Position numbers and translations under genes: made by a program
Part shown: positions 29,138 through 38,928 of the stretch, piece after piece
Layout: every line of letters begins with the position of its first letter
How positions within the stretch are numbered: the first letter of the stretch is position 1
The notes under the pieces: generated by a model
What the model saw: only the letters and a program-made list of their open reading frames with translations
Database searches by the model: none
What the model was told of the DNA's origin: nothing
Source of the DNA: Bin87 sp965220265
Lineage (GTDB): Bacteria > Chloroflexota > Dehalococcoidia > Lucifugimonadales > UBA3495
NCBI GenBank assembly: GCA_965220265.1
Contig: CBDCPM010000004.1
Location: forward strand, 2,046,001 to 2,110,000
Length of the DNA: 64,000 nucleotides
Direction: 5' to 3'

Positions 29138-29536
29138 GGGCGACCTGATCATCATCGCCGTCTCTGTCCCAACAGATTCCTAGGCTAAACCCACCCGTCA
29201 ACGCTGGTTGGTCGACCGCGTCAACCAGATTTGCCGAATCCTGTTACCTCACCGAGAAACGTTACCGAAAACTCAGCACTTTGGATCGCCCGCCGCCAGT
29301 GCCATTTCCGGCATTGCGGTCGGGTCCGGCTGACCTGACCCCCGTGAATCGGTCCAGGATCAATGTTAGGATCCTTGATGGACGACAATAAGGGGGCTTG
29401 TTGAGAAAGTCAGCTTGATCTCGGGGATCCGCTACGAGTTGGGCTACAATGCCGGGACAGTCCGCCGTCGCCGAGGGTGCTCATGATTGAACCTCTGGAA
29501 CGATCCCACCGCGATTCCACCTTGTTCCAGTTCACC
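29138..29536. other. Intergenic region with an IS3 end remnant
   Basis: 29331-29400 matches the outer end of the IS3 element at 48.8 kb (TGACCTGACCCCC, ATCAATGTTAGG) with many mismatches. A short open frame from ATG 29482 (MIEPLERSHRDSTLFQFTT) runs into an IS630 remnant and may be the start of a lost gene. Confidence 0.5.
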
Positions 29537-29587
29537 ACTAGTACTGGATCAATTTAGGAATTGCGGGGATAGAGGCGATGGAGTTTG
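29537..29587 (-). repeat. IS630 3'-end remnant
   Basis: About 50 bp (CTGGATCAATTTAGGAATTG, GATAGAGGCGATGG) identical in style to the left end of IS630 element b at 31.8 kb, then breaks off. Confidence 0.8.
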
Positions 29588-29749
29588 GATACGCACACTC
29601 TTCCGTCTATCCGCCAGAGTCTGGTTACGGTGGAAGATGCGGATCAGGGTAACGGTGAGTGTTACATGCCGGGAATGGAAACAGCAATGTGGGTTTCGGC
29701 CAAACCCGACGTGGGCAATGCTGAGCCACACATATTGGCGACAGAAATT

Positions 29750-31345
29750 TCATCGAATCTCTTCTGCGAGCGATGTCCTGACTGCTCGGAAGCGCTCGTT
29801 ATTGGGGTCCAGGCTGATCGCGAGATCCAGGTCCTCGACCGCAAGGCGTAGTTCTCCCTTTTCCACGTATGCCATTGCCCGGTTGTAATAGGCCGAAGGG
29901 TCTTCTGGGGTACGACTGATGACTGCGGCAAAATCGGCTACGGCAGCGTCGTGGTTTCCCTGAGCGGCAAATGATATCCCCCTCCGTATGTAAGACACCA
30001 CGCGATTTGGATCCAACGAGAGCGCAGCACTGAAGTCTTGGGTTGCCCGCTGGTGGTCCCCGATGCGGGCGTGAGCAATGCCCCGTTCGTGGTGAACAGG
30101 AGCATGATCTGGGTTCAGACGTAGGAAGGTGTTCCAGTCAGCCATAGCTGACGCGTGCTCGCCAGCATCTCCATGAGCGAGAGCCCGGCTGTAGTATGCA
30201 GCGGCGTACTCGGGGTTCATGCTAGCAGCAGTTGTGAGATCGGCGATTGCTCTATCATTTTGTCCCCGGGCGCGATAAGCGCTTCCCCGACCAACGTATG
30301 CCTGCACGATGCTGGGATCCAATCGCAGGGCGGCATCATAATCTGCGATGGCAGTCTCAAGGTCTCCCCTATCCAGGCGGGCATTTCCACGGTTGAAGTG
30401 GGTTATGGCGTCTCCCGGCTTCAATTCCAGAGCGATGTCGTAGTTGGTTGTGGCCAGGTCGAGTTCCTCCAAGGCGCGGTAGGCATTCCCCCGGTTGGTG
30501 TAAGCATCAGCATCGATTGGGTTAAGCCAGATGGCTATGTCGCAAGCCATTATGGCCCGCTCGTACTCTCCGGCCTCGTAGTGGCGCATTCCACGATGAC
30601 GGTAGGCATCGGCATCGGCCGGGTTCAATCTAGCCACGGCTTCTAAGGTGGCTCGGTTGTTCCCCCATATGGCCAAGTACATGGTGGCGCGATTGCGTTG
30701 GGACGTTCCCAAATTCGGGTCAAGCGTGAGCGCACTATCGTAGTCGGCGATGGCCCGGTCGTAATCGCCCAGGGCGGCACGGGAACTGCCACGATTGTTG
30801 TACAACTCAGAATCGTTGGGGTTCAACCCAATCGCGGTGCTATAGTCCTCAATGGCTTGGTCGTAATGTCCGTTGTCATTCCGGGCGAGTCCTCGTGCGC
30901 CGTACGCGGCTGCCATACTCGGATCCCGAGTAATCGCGCTGTCGAAATCCTCCATGGCTCGGCTGATTTCTCCCCTGCGGTAGTAGATCATTCCACGGTT
31001 GCAGTAAGCGATTGCCTGGTCTGGCAGGAGCCATATCGCGGTATCGTAATCCGTCAAGGCGTTGTCGTAGTCGCCTTTTTCGGCGTGGACGGTGCCTCGG
31101 TTGAAGAAGGTTTGCCCATCGTAGCCATTCAACTGGAGCGCAGCGCCATAATCTGCGATCGCCTGATCAAGGTCGCCCCGGTAATGGTACGCTGTGCCGC
31201 GGCTGATCAGGGCCTCCGCTACATCAGGATTCAACTCAATCACATCGCTGTAAACTGATATGGATCGGTCCAAGTTTCCCCTCTGGAACTCTTCATAGCC
31301 TTCGCGCATCAGCGCATCTATGGATCTGTCTTTCCGTTCATTCAT
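29750..31345 (-). CDS. TPR-repeat protein (531 aa)
   Basis: About fourteen tetratricopeptide repeats of 34 residues with the pattern AYxNRGxAYxxxGxxDxAIxDYDxAIxLxP from residue 15 to near the end. No signal peptide or other domain is seen. TPR arrays are protein-binding scaffolds; the partner is unknown. Uniform repeats and unbroken frame indicate it is expressed. It stands alone between mobile-element debris. Start MNERKDRSID at 31345. Confidence 0.92.
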   Translation of the reverse strand: MNERKDRSIDALMREGYEEFQRGNLDRSISVYSDVIELNPDVAEALISRGTAYHYRGDLDQAIADYGAALQLNGYDGQTFFNRGTVHAEKGDYDNALTDYDTAIWLLPDQAIAYCNRGMIYYRRGEISRAMEDFDSAITRDPSMAAAYGARGLARNDNGHYDQAIEDYSTAIGLNPNDSELYNNRGSSRAALGDYDRAIADYDSALTLDPNLGTSQRNRATMYLAIWGNNRATLEAVARLNPADADAYRHRGMRHYEAGEYERAIMACDIAIWLNPIDADAYTNRGNAYRALEELDLATTNYDIALELKPGDAITHFNRGNARLDRGDLETAIADYDAALRLDPSIVQAYVGRGSAYRARGQNDRAIADLTTAASMNPEYAAAYYSRALAHGDAGEHASAMADWNTFLRLNPDHAPVHHERGIAHARIGDHQRATQDFSAALSLDPNRVVSYIRRGISFAAQGNHDAAVADFAAVISRTPEDPSAYYNRAMAYVEKGELRLAVEDLDLAISLDPNNERFRAVRTSLAEEIR

Positions 31346-31808
31346 GGTCCTCGTAACCCTACAGCACGTGCGTTCAGTTGCATGACCCGCATATTGCGAT
31401 CAGCCATCCGACGCGAATTATAGAGTGGGTAAAGGCGACCATCAAACGAGGGTCACGAGATGTAACTGTTCAGAGTTGTTGAGGTAAATTGGCCGAACCG
31501 GGTTTGGGTATGATCGTCGGTTGGGGTGGTGGTTATTTCAGCAGCTAACCTTGCCAGCTAAAATGCCCATCGCATGAAAGACGTGACATGGAATCGATGC
31601 GAGCAAACAAGCTTGGTGTGTCTGTTCCGTCTTGGAATACCGAGCGCCCGCAGCCCAGGCCGCTGAGTTGCTTGGGGTGAGCGAACGACACGCCGGAAGG
31701 ATACCGAGTAAGGTACCGGAGGGATCGGACTGCTGGCTCGGCACGAGGTGGTTTGCTTACGCTGGCCCTTACTGTACGATGCTACGTGAGTGATTTGATC
31801 GAGGCTAG
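31346..31808. other. Intergenic region with possible transposase relic
   Basis: GTAACTGTTCAG at 31459-31470 matches the end of MITE-1 but no partner end follows. Around 31650-31700 the plus strand reads AQAAELLGVSERHAGRIP, like the N-terminal HTH of an ISNCY/IS481-type transposase, without a continuing frame. Confidence 0.4.
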
Positions 31809-31820
31809 TACTAGATCAAT

Positions 31821-32950
31821 TTAGGAATTGCAGGGATAGAGGCGCTGGAGTTTGGAGCGGGCATCCTGGGTGCTGAAACCCCAATTGATGGTAGCCTGGG
31901 CGGCGTTACGCCGGATCTCATAGGCGTCGATGGCTCCAGCCAGTGTCACGTCGTCGCCATGGCGTCCCCGGAGGCAGTCTCGGGCCAAGACGCTGAATTC
32001 AATCTCGGCCATATTGAGCCAACTGGCGTGTTTGGGAGTGTGGTGAAACTCCAGGCGTTTCACGATGCGGCGGGCTTCGGCGGCGGGAAAGGTCTCGTAG
32101 AGAGAAGCCATGCGGTGGGTGTTCAGGTTGTCGAGGACGACGCGGATCACGGGAGCGTGGGGGTAGGCTGTGTCCACCAGCCACTGCATCTGGCGGGCGA
32201 AGTCCTGCATGGTGCGGCGTTCGGTGATGGCGTGATTGGTCAAGGGACGCACGCGCCAGCCGGCCAGGGGCTCGCAGGTCAGGAAGATGTTGCGGGTGCC
32301 AGCGCGGCGGTACTCATAGTCCTGGCGTCGTGGACGCCCTGGCTGTGGAGGCAGCGGCTCCCGCACCTCGGCCAGCAGTTGGGTGGAAGTCTCGTCAAAG
32401 CACACCACCGGTCGGTCTGGATCGTAGGGCTCAGCGTACAGATCCAGCACGTCCTCCATAGCCGCCACGAACTCCCCGCTTACCTTGGGGGTGCACCACT
32501 GTTGCTTCCGCCAGGGCTTGAGGAGGTTATTTTCAGCTTGAGCCGTACCGTCTCATACGTCAACGACGTGACCAACCCCAACTCCACCATCTGGTCGGCC
32601 AGCAACTGCAGGGTCCAGTGGTCGTGCCCCTCCGGCGCTGGTGAGCACGCCAGGGCAATCAGGTGGGCCTCCGCTTTGTGGTCCACTTTGCGGAAACGGT
32701 TGGCCTGGATCCGGTCGTGCAACACCCCATGGAGACCTTCCTCGGCGTACCGCCGTTTGATGCGATACACCGTGCCTTCGGACACGTCCAGAGCTTCCGC
32801 CACCTGCGGCGCCTTCCAGCCCTCATCCACCTTGAGCAAAATCCGAGCGCGGGTGGCGATGCGCACCGAGTGTTTCCCGCCTCGGATCAGTCGGTTCAGC
32901 CGTCCCCGTTCCTCCTCCGTCAACTGTACACAGTATCTTTCCTGCGCCAT
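31821..32950 (-). CDS. IS630 transposase b, two frames
   Basis: N-terminal HTH part MAQERYCVQLTEEERGRL and catalytic part with VVCFDETS, VVLDNLNTH and SWLNMAEIEFSVL. The frames switch near 32530 at GCTGAAAATAACC, where related copies have an A6-A7 run. Only one shift is seen, so expression by slippage is possible but weaker than at an A7 run. Confidence 0.82.
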
Positions 32951-32987
32951 GGTTGCTGCACCTCCCGGCAACTCGATTTCGCAGCCA

Positions 32988-33101
32988 GTAACTGTTCACG
33001 TTTGAGGGGCCTCAGGCGTTCTGCGACGGACAATTTGTGCTGGAGTGACCTCACGGAACAGGCAAAAATCGCTTCGGATCCCATCAAGTCTGAACAGTTA
33101 C
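32988..33101 (+). mobile_element. MITE-1, copy 2
   Basis: 114 bp, flanked by CGCAGCCA at 32980-32987 and 33102-33109. Nearly identical to copy 1. Confidence 0.93.
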
Positions 33102-33171
33102 CGCAGCCATCGTAGGGATTGCCACCACCGAACCCAAAGTACTTCCATTGCTAATTCGATCCAATACTAGA

Positions 33172-33373
33172 AGTCCGGCCGGAAAGCCATTGGCGGGGTT
33201 TTTACCCTGCAACCGTCAGACGCTTTACAGTCATATACGGTAGATATTTATAGGTTATCCGTTGCGAATACCCTGCAATCACATCGATATTCGACGCAAT
33301 GAAAATTGCACTTTGGGGAAGATAGGGGTTTCCGGCCCGCTTTCTAGGACATCGGTTATCAAGGGAGGAGGAT
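33172..33373. other. Spacer
   Basis: AT-richer than the surroundings; no gene recognised. Confidence 0.4.
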
Positions 33374-33637
33374 GTGGAGATCTCATCCTGCGCTAAAGAC
33401 CACACAAGCAACCCCGACCGGTCCGCGTTGTTCGCGCTTTACCACGCGACCGATGGCCCCAACTGGATCGCCAACGACAACCGGTTGACCGGCGGGCCCC
33501 TGGCGGAGTGGCGGGGCGTAACGGTAAACGCCAATGGCCGCGTATCCGAGCTTGACCTCGTGACCACCATCCGTATGTCGGACAACCGACTCACCAGCAA
33601 TACGCCTCCGGCGTTGGTCGATCGCATTGCGCGATAA
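33374..33637 (+). pseudogene. N-terminal fragment of an LRR protein
   Basis: 87 residues. DRSALFALYHATDGPNWIAN, then LAEWRGVTVNANGRVSELDL is the standard opening of bacterial LRR proteins, but the leucine-rich repeats stop almost at once (MSDNRLTSNTPPAL). No secretion signal is seen. Probably a deletion remnant of a gene like the one at 22.7 kb. Confidence 0.65.
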
Positions 33638-33724
33638 CAAATGCATTGGGGTGGGAATCGGCTAATCGATGATGAGTAGCATTGCGATTTGGATAACAGA
33701 GTCCCGCACCGTGGAGGTGGCCCA

Positions 33725-34439
33725 ATGATCAGTGTTGTTATCGAGGTCCTGGGTAGAGCCATGGATGCTCTGGAGGGAGACTATGTGGCTTCGTCTCCTC
33801 ACAGCTACACCTTCCATTGTGGCGAGGCCGGGGGCGTCGCCGCCGCTTGTGGCACTCCGGGCGTCAGCGCGGAAGAACTGTGCCACGACATCTCAGACGC
33901 CTACGAGGACGCCGACGTGCGCTCAATGCGGGGCATCCTGGACGAGCTGGAAAACCGCCGGCGGCGAGGTGAGCCGGATCACGACCATGTGGAGTGGCGG
34001 GAAACGGAAGCGGCCGAATTCGATGCGGCGTTGGGGGAGGCTTTGCGAGCGAGGGATGCCGGCGACACCATGCGGTATTCGCTGATGATCGGGTTCACGG
34101 CGGGCCTGATGTACCGGCACCAGGATCCCCAGGATGAACCCTATGGCCCCGTGCGCGACAACATAATCAGGGGATACCGGGAGGGCTCCGACGAACCACT
34201 TGCCCAGGCCCGGGGAAGGCTCGGCTCGCCACCCGGTTCACCGATCCGGCGTCGTTCAGGAGCAACGCAGAGGCCCGCGTCATCTACGAGGCGATGTTTG
34301 GGAGAATGCGCCGGGTGCAGAACTTCGGGCTCAGGAAAGCTCGTGACGGAAAAGAGACCGTGTATGCACAACGGTACCTGTGGATGAACTACCGCCTTTC
34401 CCAACAGGAGGGACCGGAAACTGGTGGTATTTCGGAGTG
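33725..34439 (+). pseudogene. Unknown protein, frameshifted near 34220
   Basis: ATG at 33725 with GGAGG upstream. About 165 residues read well (MISVVIEVLGRAMDALEGDY ... TMRYSLMIGFTAGLMYRHQD), then the frame runs into low-complexity sequence. A second frame from about 34220 continues TRFTDPASFRSNAEARVIYE ... YLWMNYRL and stops at 34439. A CTCGG repeat near 34218 suggests a small duplication caused the shift. Family not recognised. Confidence 0.55.
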
Positions 34440-34567
34440 AACGAGGGCGTAGTTCCATGCAATCGTCCATTAGCCACGTGTCGCGGTGAGATGCGAGATC
34501 AGTGGTTGCAAGCGGTTTGGCGCCCATTTCAGACGGAGGAGCTTTGCTCAGATCCGAGATTATTGAA

Positions 34568-35017
34568 ATGTCCACGGCCGTCGAACTCGGCCAACACCTT
34601 GCGTCAATCAAGGCTGACGTGATTTCCGAATCCGACGTGGGTTGCCCGACCATTGATGACCCTAAAGGTGCCGACGCACCGTGGAGAATGGCGCTGATTC
34701 TTCTGCATCGATTGGCGGCAGCAACTCCGGTAGTGGTTGCGATCGGCCGGTTCCTTGAATTACCGCAATCGCAATCCTTACGCGACATGACAATGAGAGA
34801 GCCGTCAGCGTTCAGGCAAGCCATAGACTACGAGGTCGACGAACAGCTCTTGGTGACGGTGGCAAATCAACTCGGTTCAAGGCCATGCGATGCCCACAAT
34901 CGCATCGTCCGCTTCTCGTGCGATTCCCGCCTCCTTCCACCCAGTATCGTGGACATAGTGGGTACCCACGTGCCCGGGGCGGACCGGCGCCCGTGCGGGG
35001 TCTGGTATCGCTCGTAA
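34568..35017 (+). CDS. Unknown protein
   Basis: About 149 residues from ATG 34568 (MSTAVELGQHLASIKADVIS). It contains a predicted helix (MALILLHRLAAATPVVVAIG) and an acidic middle. Not recognised; composition is less clearly coding toward the 3' end, where the frame overlaps the next gene. Tentative. Confidence 0.4.
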   Translation: MSTAVELGQHLASIKADVISESDVGCPTIDDPKGADAPWRMALILLHRLAAATPVVVAIGRFLELPQSQSLRDMTMREPSAFRQAIDYEVDEQLLVTVANQLGSRPCDAHNRIVRFSCDSRLLPPSIVDIVGTHVPGADRRPCGVWYRS

Positions 35018-35538
35018 CCAACCGGGGATTCGTTGAACAGTTCGCGTTAGCCAATGACTCAGCCGCATCTTACTTCTACTACATCGAGCGCAGGGACCGA
35101 CTGGCCCAGTCACGGTTGGTCGCCGCTCACTTGGCAATGGTCCCGAAAATCGCCGAGCAATACCGCGACCGCGGCGTGGCTTGTGATTACCTGATTGAAG
35201 CCGGTACCGAAGGGCTGCGCGCTGCCGCGTCCAAATTTCGCCACCGCAAAGGCTACAAATTCACAACCTACGCAACATGGTGGATACGCCAACGGATGAC
35301 GAAAGAGATATCCGATGCTACCGGCGCGCCACGCTTGCCGGTGGAACACGTCAAAGCCGTGAACGCTCTGATGCGAGCCCATCGCCTGTTGCTGCAAACG
35401 AATGGGCGAGCACCCACCAAGGATGAGTTTGCAGCGACCTCTGGCTTGTCGATGGAACACATCACGAAGCTCTGGAGAGAAGCCAATGAATGCTCTCGAA
35501 TCCATTACGCAGATGATGACGAGAGAAAATCGCGCTGA
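34999..35538 (+). CDS. Sigma-70-like factor with regions 2-3 but no region 4
   Basis: The core reads RLVAAHLAMVPKIAEQYRDRG, LIEAGTEGLRAAASKF, then YKFTTYATWWIRQRMTKEI, the region 2 signature that binds the -10 element and core polymerase. Region 3 follows (NGRAPTKDEFAATSGLSMEHITKLWREA). The protein ends there; region 4, needed for the -35 element, is absent. GTG at 34999 is a reasonable start that includes a short region 1.2-like DSAASYFYYIERRDRL. The next gene overlaps and has another region 3-like helix pair. A regulatory or decayed sigma is equally possible. Confidence 0.7.
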   Translation, partial: GLVSLVTNRGFVEQFALANDSAASYFYYIERRDRLAQSRLVAAHLAMVPKIAEQYRDRGVACDYLIEAGTEGLRAAASKFRHRKGYKFTTYATWWIRQRMTKEISDATGAPRLPVEHVKAVNALMRAHRLLLQTNGRAPTKDEFAATSGLSMEHITKLWREANECSRIHYADDDERKSR

Positions 35539-35746
35539 AGCATCAATCGAAGACCTGACCCGTTCGTTGGGCGCCAACGTCGAGGACGTCAGGGACCTGT
35601 GGGATGCGATGACCTTGCCGGAGGAAGCGTTTGAGCTCCAGTGCCGCATGGCAGATGACTTGGCGTTTTGCTGCATGCTGACCCGCGCTATAGAAATCCT
35701 GGCCAGCGTTGCCGCCCCAATCGATAGGTACAGCAGCTTTTGTTAA
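35486..35746 (+). CDS. Small protein overlapping the sigma-like gene
   Basis: 86 residues from ATG 35486, with GGAG upstream. ASIEDLTRSLGANVEDVRDL resembles the helix-turn-helix of sigma region 3, followed by AMTLPEEAFELQ. It may be the shifted continuation of the sigma gene or a separate small partner. No other homology seen. Confidence 0.5.
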   Translation: MNALESITQMMTRENRAEASIEDLTRSLGANVEDVRDLWDAMTLPEEAFELQCRMADDLAFCCMLTRAIEILASVAAPIDRYSSFC

Positions 35747-35822
35747 GTAGAATGGGCTGCATATCCTGCGGCCAGGGCAAGTCCTGACCCCTGAACTTTA
35801 ACGGTTCGGTCAGATACTCCAT

Positions 35823-36743
35823 ATGACGGACGCCTACTACCCGGTCATCGAGGTGCGTCCATCCTACATCAATGAGGAGGACGAGCCGGAGCGACTGGGG
35901 AGCAAGAGCAAGTTCTGGTTCCGACGTGAGGACGGTGTACGTTGCCTGTTCAAGTTTCCCAGGCACGACTTCGGGGAGCATTGGGCCGAGAAGGTCGCGG
36001 CCGAAATCGGTGACCTGATCGGCGTGCGGTGCGCGGAAGTGCAACTCGCCAGGTACGGTGATCAGCTCGGCAGTGTTTGCACCGCCTTCGCAGAACCGGA
36101 GTGGCTCAGAGTTCATGGCAACGAGATTATGGCCGAGGTTATTTCCGGTTGCCGCGACGACCGAACTGACGCCCAGGGCGATCACAATATTCGTAACATC
36201 CTGCTGGCGGTTGGCGATTGGGCGGCCCGAAATGGCCTTGATGCCAAATCGGTGTTGGGGGAGTTGGCGTCCTACGCGATCCTGGACGCATTGGTTGGGA
36301 ATACCGACCGGCACCACGAGAACTGGATGTTTTTCCATGATCCGACATCGGGCGCATACCAGTTGGCGCCATCCTATTACCACGGCTCTTCGCTGGGGCG
36401 AGAATTGCAGGACGTGAGCCGACGACCCACCCGCAGCCGGCGAGACATTCTGGAAACGGGTGGGGTGCTACACTATCTCATGGGCGGCGGGAGTCGTCGC
36501 GGCATCTACATCCGCTCCCACCGCGAGCTGGCGCCTCCGCCGTTGCTGTTGGCAAAGTTGATCTGTAGGTGGCGGCCGCAAGTCGTAAGGCCGTGGCTGG
36601 AACGGTTGCACGTATTGCCGGAGGAGCAGTTTCGCCGTGTGCTCGACATGGTCCCCGACGAGTTCATATCGGAAACCGGCAGGGAGTTCGCCTACCAGGT
36701 AATCGCCACCAGCAGAAGAGAATTGCTCAGGAGCGCTCGATGA
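35823..36743 (+). CDS. HipA-like kinase, catalytic-core protein
   Basis: 306 residues. FWFRREDGVRCLFKFPR gives the ATP-binding Lys region, ILDALVGNTDRHHENWMFF the catalytic loop (D-x-H-x-x-N), and LAPSYYHGSSLG the place where HipA-type kinases have the Mg-binding Asp (usually LAPxxDHxSSLG). That Asp is Tyr here, which one G-to-T change could cause. HipA kinases phosphorylate tRNA synthetases or other targets to induce dormancy. No HipB-type HTH gene precedes it; a HIRAN-domain gene follows with ATGA overlap. Confidence 0.82.
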   Translation: MTDAYYPVIEVRPSYINEEDEPERLGSKSKFWFRREDGVRCLFKFPRHDFGEHWAEKVAAEIGDLIGVRCAEVQLARYGDQLGSVCTAFAEPEWLRVHGNEIMAEVISGCRDDRTDAQGDHNIRNILLAVGDWAARNGLDAKSVLGELASYAILDALVGNTDRHHENWMFFHDPTSGAYQLAPSYYHGSSLGRELQDVSRRPTRSRRDILETGGVLHYLMGGGSRRGIYIRSHRELAPPPLLLAKLICRWRPQVVRPWLERLHVLPEEQFRRVLDMVPDEFISETGREFAYQVIATSRRELLRSAR

Positions 36744-37537
36744 CAACCTTGTTCCTTGCCTGGCAGGGGCCACAGAGCCGGCGCTGGTTTCCGGTGGGGA
36801 GGCTGGACGCCGACTTGGATTCCGACCCGGCCCGGTACCGGTTCTCCTACATAGAGGGCGCTCGAGGGGCACGCGAGTTGGCCGAATTCCTCACCGTGCC
36901 TGGGTTTCCTGTGATAGAAACGCCCTATCAATCGGAGCGGCTGTTCCCGTTCTTCCAGAACCGTCTGATGAACTCCCGCCGTCCGGAGAGGCCGGAGTAC
37001 CTTCACCAACTGGGGCTGGACCCGGATCACTGGGACCCGGTGTCGGAACTGGCCGCTCCATTCAACCAGGCTCACAAGAACGGCTACGAGGTGTTTCCCG
37101 ACGTGGTTCCGGATGCCGACGGAAGGTTCGGGACGCGGTTCGTGGTACACGGCCTGCGTTACACCAATGAACACTCGATCGAGCGTGCGGGAGCGTTGGC
37201 AATTGGCGAAGAGTTGCGGCTATCCCTCGAACTGAACAACCCCGCCACTGGCCACGCCGTGACCGTGAAGACCGCAGACCAGTACGTCATCGGCTGGCTG
37301 CCGCGGTACCTGGTTGACGTGGTGTACCGCGACGGCGGCTGGCTGGTTGAGGAACCCGAAGCCCGGGTGGCTCAGTTGAACTCTACTGGATCGCTCCGCT
37401 CTCGCGTGTTGGTGGAGTTCACCGGCCGACTGCCATTGTCGATGCGGTCGATGGACTGTTTGCCCCAGTACCGGTCGATCATCCACAAGAACCATCCACC
37501 TGCGTCTCATGCTCAAAATGCACTAGCCGGGAGGTAA
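36740..37537 (+). CDS. HIRAN-domain protein coupled to HipA-like kinase
   Basis: 265 residues. The N-terminal half (MTTLFLAWQGPQSRRWFPVG; RYRFSYIEGARGARE; NRLMNSRRPERPEYL) resembles the small N-terminal subdomain of HipA proteins. The C-terminal half (GLRYTNEHSIERA; GEELRLSLELNNPATGHAV; VIGWLPRYLVDVV) is HIRAN, a domain that binds DNA 3' ends. The start overlaps the kinase stop. A HipA split into kinase and N-subdomain proteins is known from HipBST; fusion of the N-subdomain to HIRAN would be a different arrangement. Confidence 0.75.
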   Translation: MTTLFLAWQGPQSRRWFPVGRLDADLDSDPARYRFSYIEGARGARELAEFLTVPGFPVIETPYQSERLFPFFQNRLMNSRRPERPEYLHQLGLDPDHWDPVSELAAPFNQAHKNGYEVFPDVVPDADGRFGTRFVVHGLRYTNEHSIERAGALAIGEELRLSLELNNPATGHAVTVKTADQYVIGWLPRYLVDVVYRDGGWLVEEPEARVAQLNSTGSLRSRVLVEFTGRLPLSMRSMDCLPQYRSIIHKNHPPASHAQNALAGR

Positions 37538-37540
37538 GCA

Positions 37541-37600
37541 ATGACTGAGAACGAGCAATCGCGGGTCGATTCCGGTAGGGGGCAGGATCATACGCTAAGG
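37541..37600 (+). pseudogene. 5' stub of a third gene in the HipA/HIRAN operon
   Basis: GGGAGG precedes ATG 37541, three bases after the HIRAN stop. The reading MTENEQSRVDSGRGQD is cut after about 20 codons by a resolvase remnant in the opposite direction. Confidence 0.5.
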
Positions 37601-37808
37601 GGAAGGGCGCCGGTTGAGTGTGCGATAGACGGTTGGTCTTGAGACGGAGAGAGTTCGGCGAGATCGCTGATGGAATACTCGCCGTTGGCATGCATGCGGC
37701 AGAGTTCCCGCTGCTGCCGGTCGGACAGTTTGGGCTGCTTGCCGCTCAATTTCCCTCTGGCGTGGGCATCCGGGATGACCCTTGCGAGCCGGTCGAGTTT
37801 CGGTACGA
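37595..37808 (-). pseudogene. Serine recombinase (resolvase) remnant
   Basis: Reads VVPKLDRLARVIPDAHARGK, then QPKLSDRQQRELCRMHANGEY and SISDLAEL, and the HTH end SRPTVYRTLNRR after a one-base deletion. The middle is missing: the catalytic core end (PDA) is joined directly to the ARGKLSGKQ linker. Its 5' part is cut by IS630 element c. Confidence 0.75.
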
Positions 37809-38394
37809 CTAGTATTGGTTCAAATGAGTAATAGAAGTTCTTGAGGGTTAGTGGCGCACGTCCCTTTGCTGGCTGCAATTTCAGGTCGCGGGGAGGTGCA
37901 GCAGCCATGTCCGGGAAGCGATACCCAGTACGGTTGACGGAAGAAGAACGGGAACAACTGAACCGGTTGATCCGCGGCGGCGAACACGCGGCGCGCATCG
38001 TCACCCGAGCCCGCATCCTGATCAAGATAGATGTGGGTTGGAACGTGTCACAGATCGCGGCGGCCTTGGACGTGGCCGAAGGTACGGTGTACCGGGTCAA
38101 GCGGCGGTACGCCGCGGCAGGATTGGAAGGCGTGTTGCAAGATCGGGTCCAGGCCAACCGTTTCCGCAAGCTGGACGACAGAGCAGAGGCCCACCTGATC
38201 GCCCTGGCCTGCTCGTCAGCCCCGGAAGGCCACGACTATTGGACGTTACAGTGCTGGCCGACCGGATGGTGGAATTGAGCGTGGTGGAGAGCCTGTCATA
38301 CGAGACGGTGCGGCTCAAGCGCAAAACAACGTCCTCAAGCCGTGGCGCAAGCAGCAGTGGTGCATCCCCAAGGTAGGTGTGGAGTTCGTGGCGG

Positions 38395-38419
38395 CCCCTG
38401 TATCCAGTACGGGGGCAGG
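38395..38419 (+). repeat. 25-nt insertion B, site 1
   Basis: CCCCTGTATCCAG then TACGGGGGCAGG, between GTGGCGG and CTATGGAGG of the transposase gene. Confidence 0.83.
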
Positions 38420-38766
38420 CTATGGAGGACGCGCTGTACCTGTATGGCGAACCCTATTACCCCCACGCCAGGTGGTGTGCTTCGATGAGACCTCCACCCA
38501 ACTGCTGGCCCCGATCTTTGACCAATCAGCGTGAGCCGTTGCCCGCCCAGCCGGGACGTCCTCGTCGCCAAGACTACGAGTATCGTCGGGCTGGCGCCCG
38601 CAACCTCTTCCTGACCTGCGAACCCCGGGCGAGCTGGCGCGTGCGGCCCTTGACCAATCGTGCCATCACCGAACGCCGCACCATGGCCGACTTCGCCCAC
38701 CAGATGCAGTGGCTGGTGGATGTGGCCCTACCCTGACGCTCCCGTGGTCCGCGTCGTTCTCGACAG

Positions 38767-38790
38767 CCCCGTATCGAGTACTGGGCAGGC
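38767..38790 (+). repeat. 24-nt insertion B, site 2
   Basis: CCCCGTATCGAGTACTGGGC core in the VLDN/NTHR motif, adding eight in-frame residues (PVSSTGQA). Confidence 0.83.
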
Positions 38791-38905
38791 TCTGACCATC
38801 CACCTTATGGCCTCCCTTTACGAAACCTGCCCGGCGGCGGAAGCGCGCCGCATCGTGAAGCGTCTCGAGTTTCACCATACGCCGAGACACGCCAGTTGGC
38901 TGAAC

Positions 38906-38928
38906 CCTGTCCTGAGCTTGCCGAAGGG
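38906..38928 (+). repeat. 23-nt insertion A, site 2
   Basis: Same 23-mer as at 21537-21559, at the same Asn/Met codon boundary. Confidence 0.88.

Larger units (their letters stand above)
31810..33171 (-). mobile_element. IS630-family element b, carrying MITE-1
   Basis: From CTAGATCAATTTAGG to about 33171 (TCGATCCAATACTAG end). MITE-1 copy 2 is inserted in its non-coding upstream part. Confidence 0.78.

Noticed and set aside
30155..31258. Two plus-strand frames of 163 and 186 aa
   Set aside because: Antisense to the TPR array; the repetitive look mirrors the TPRs.
31459..31470. Fifth MITE-1 copy
   Set aside because: Only one 12-bp end matches; the body and the second end are absent.
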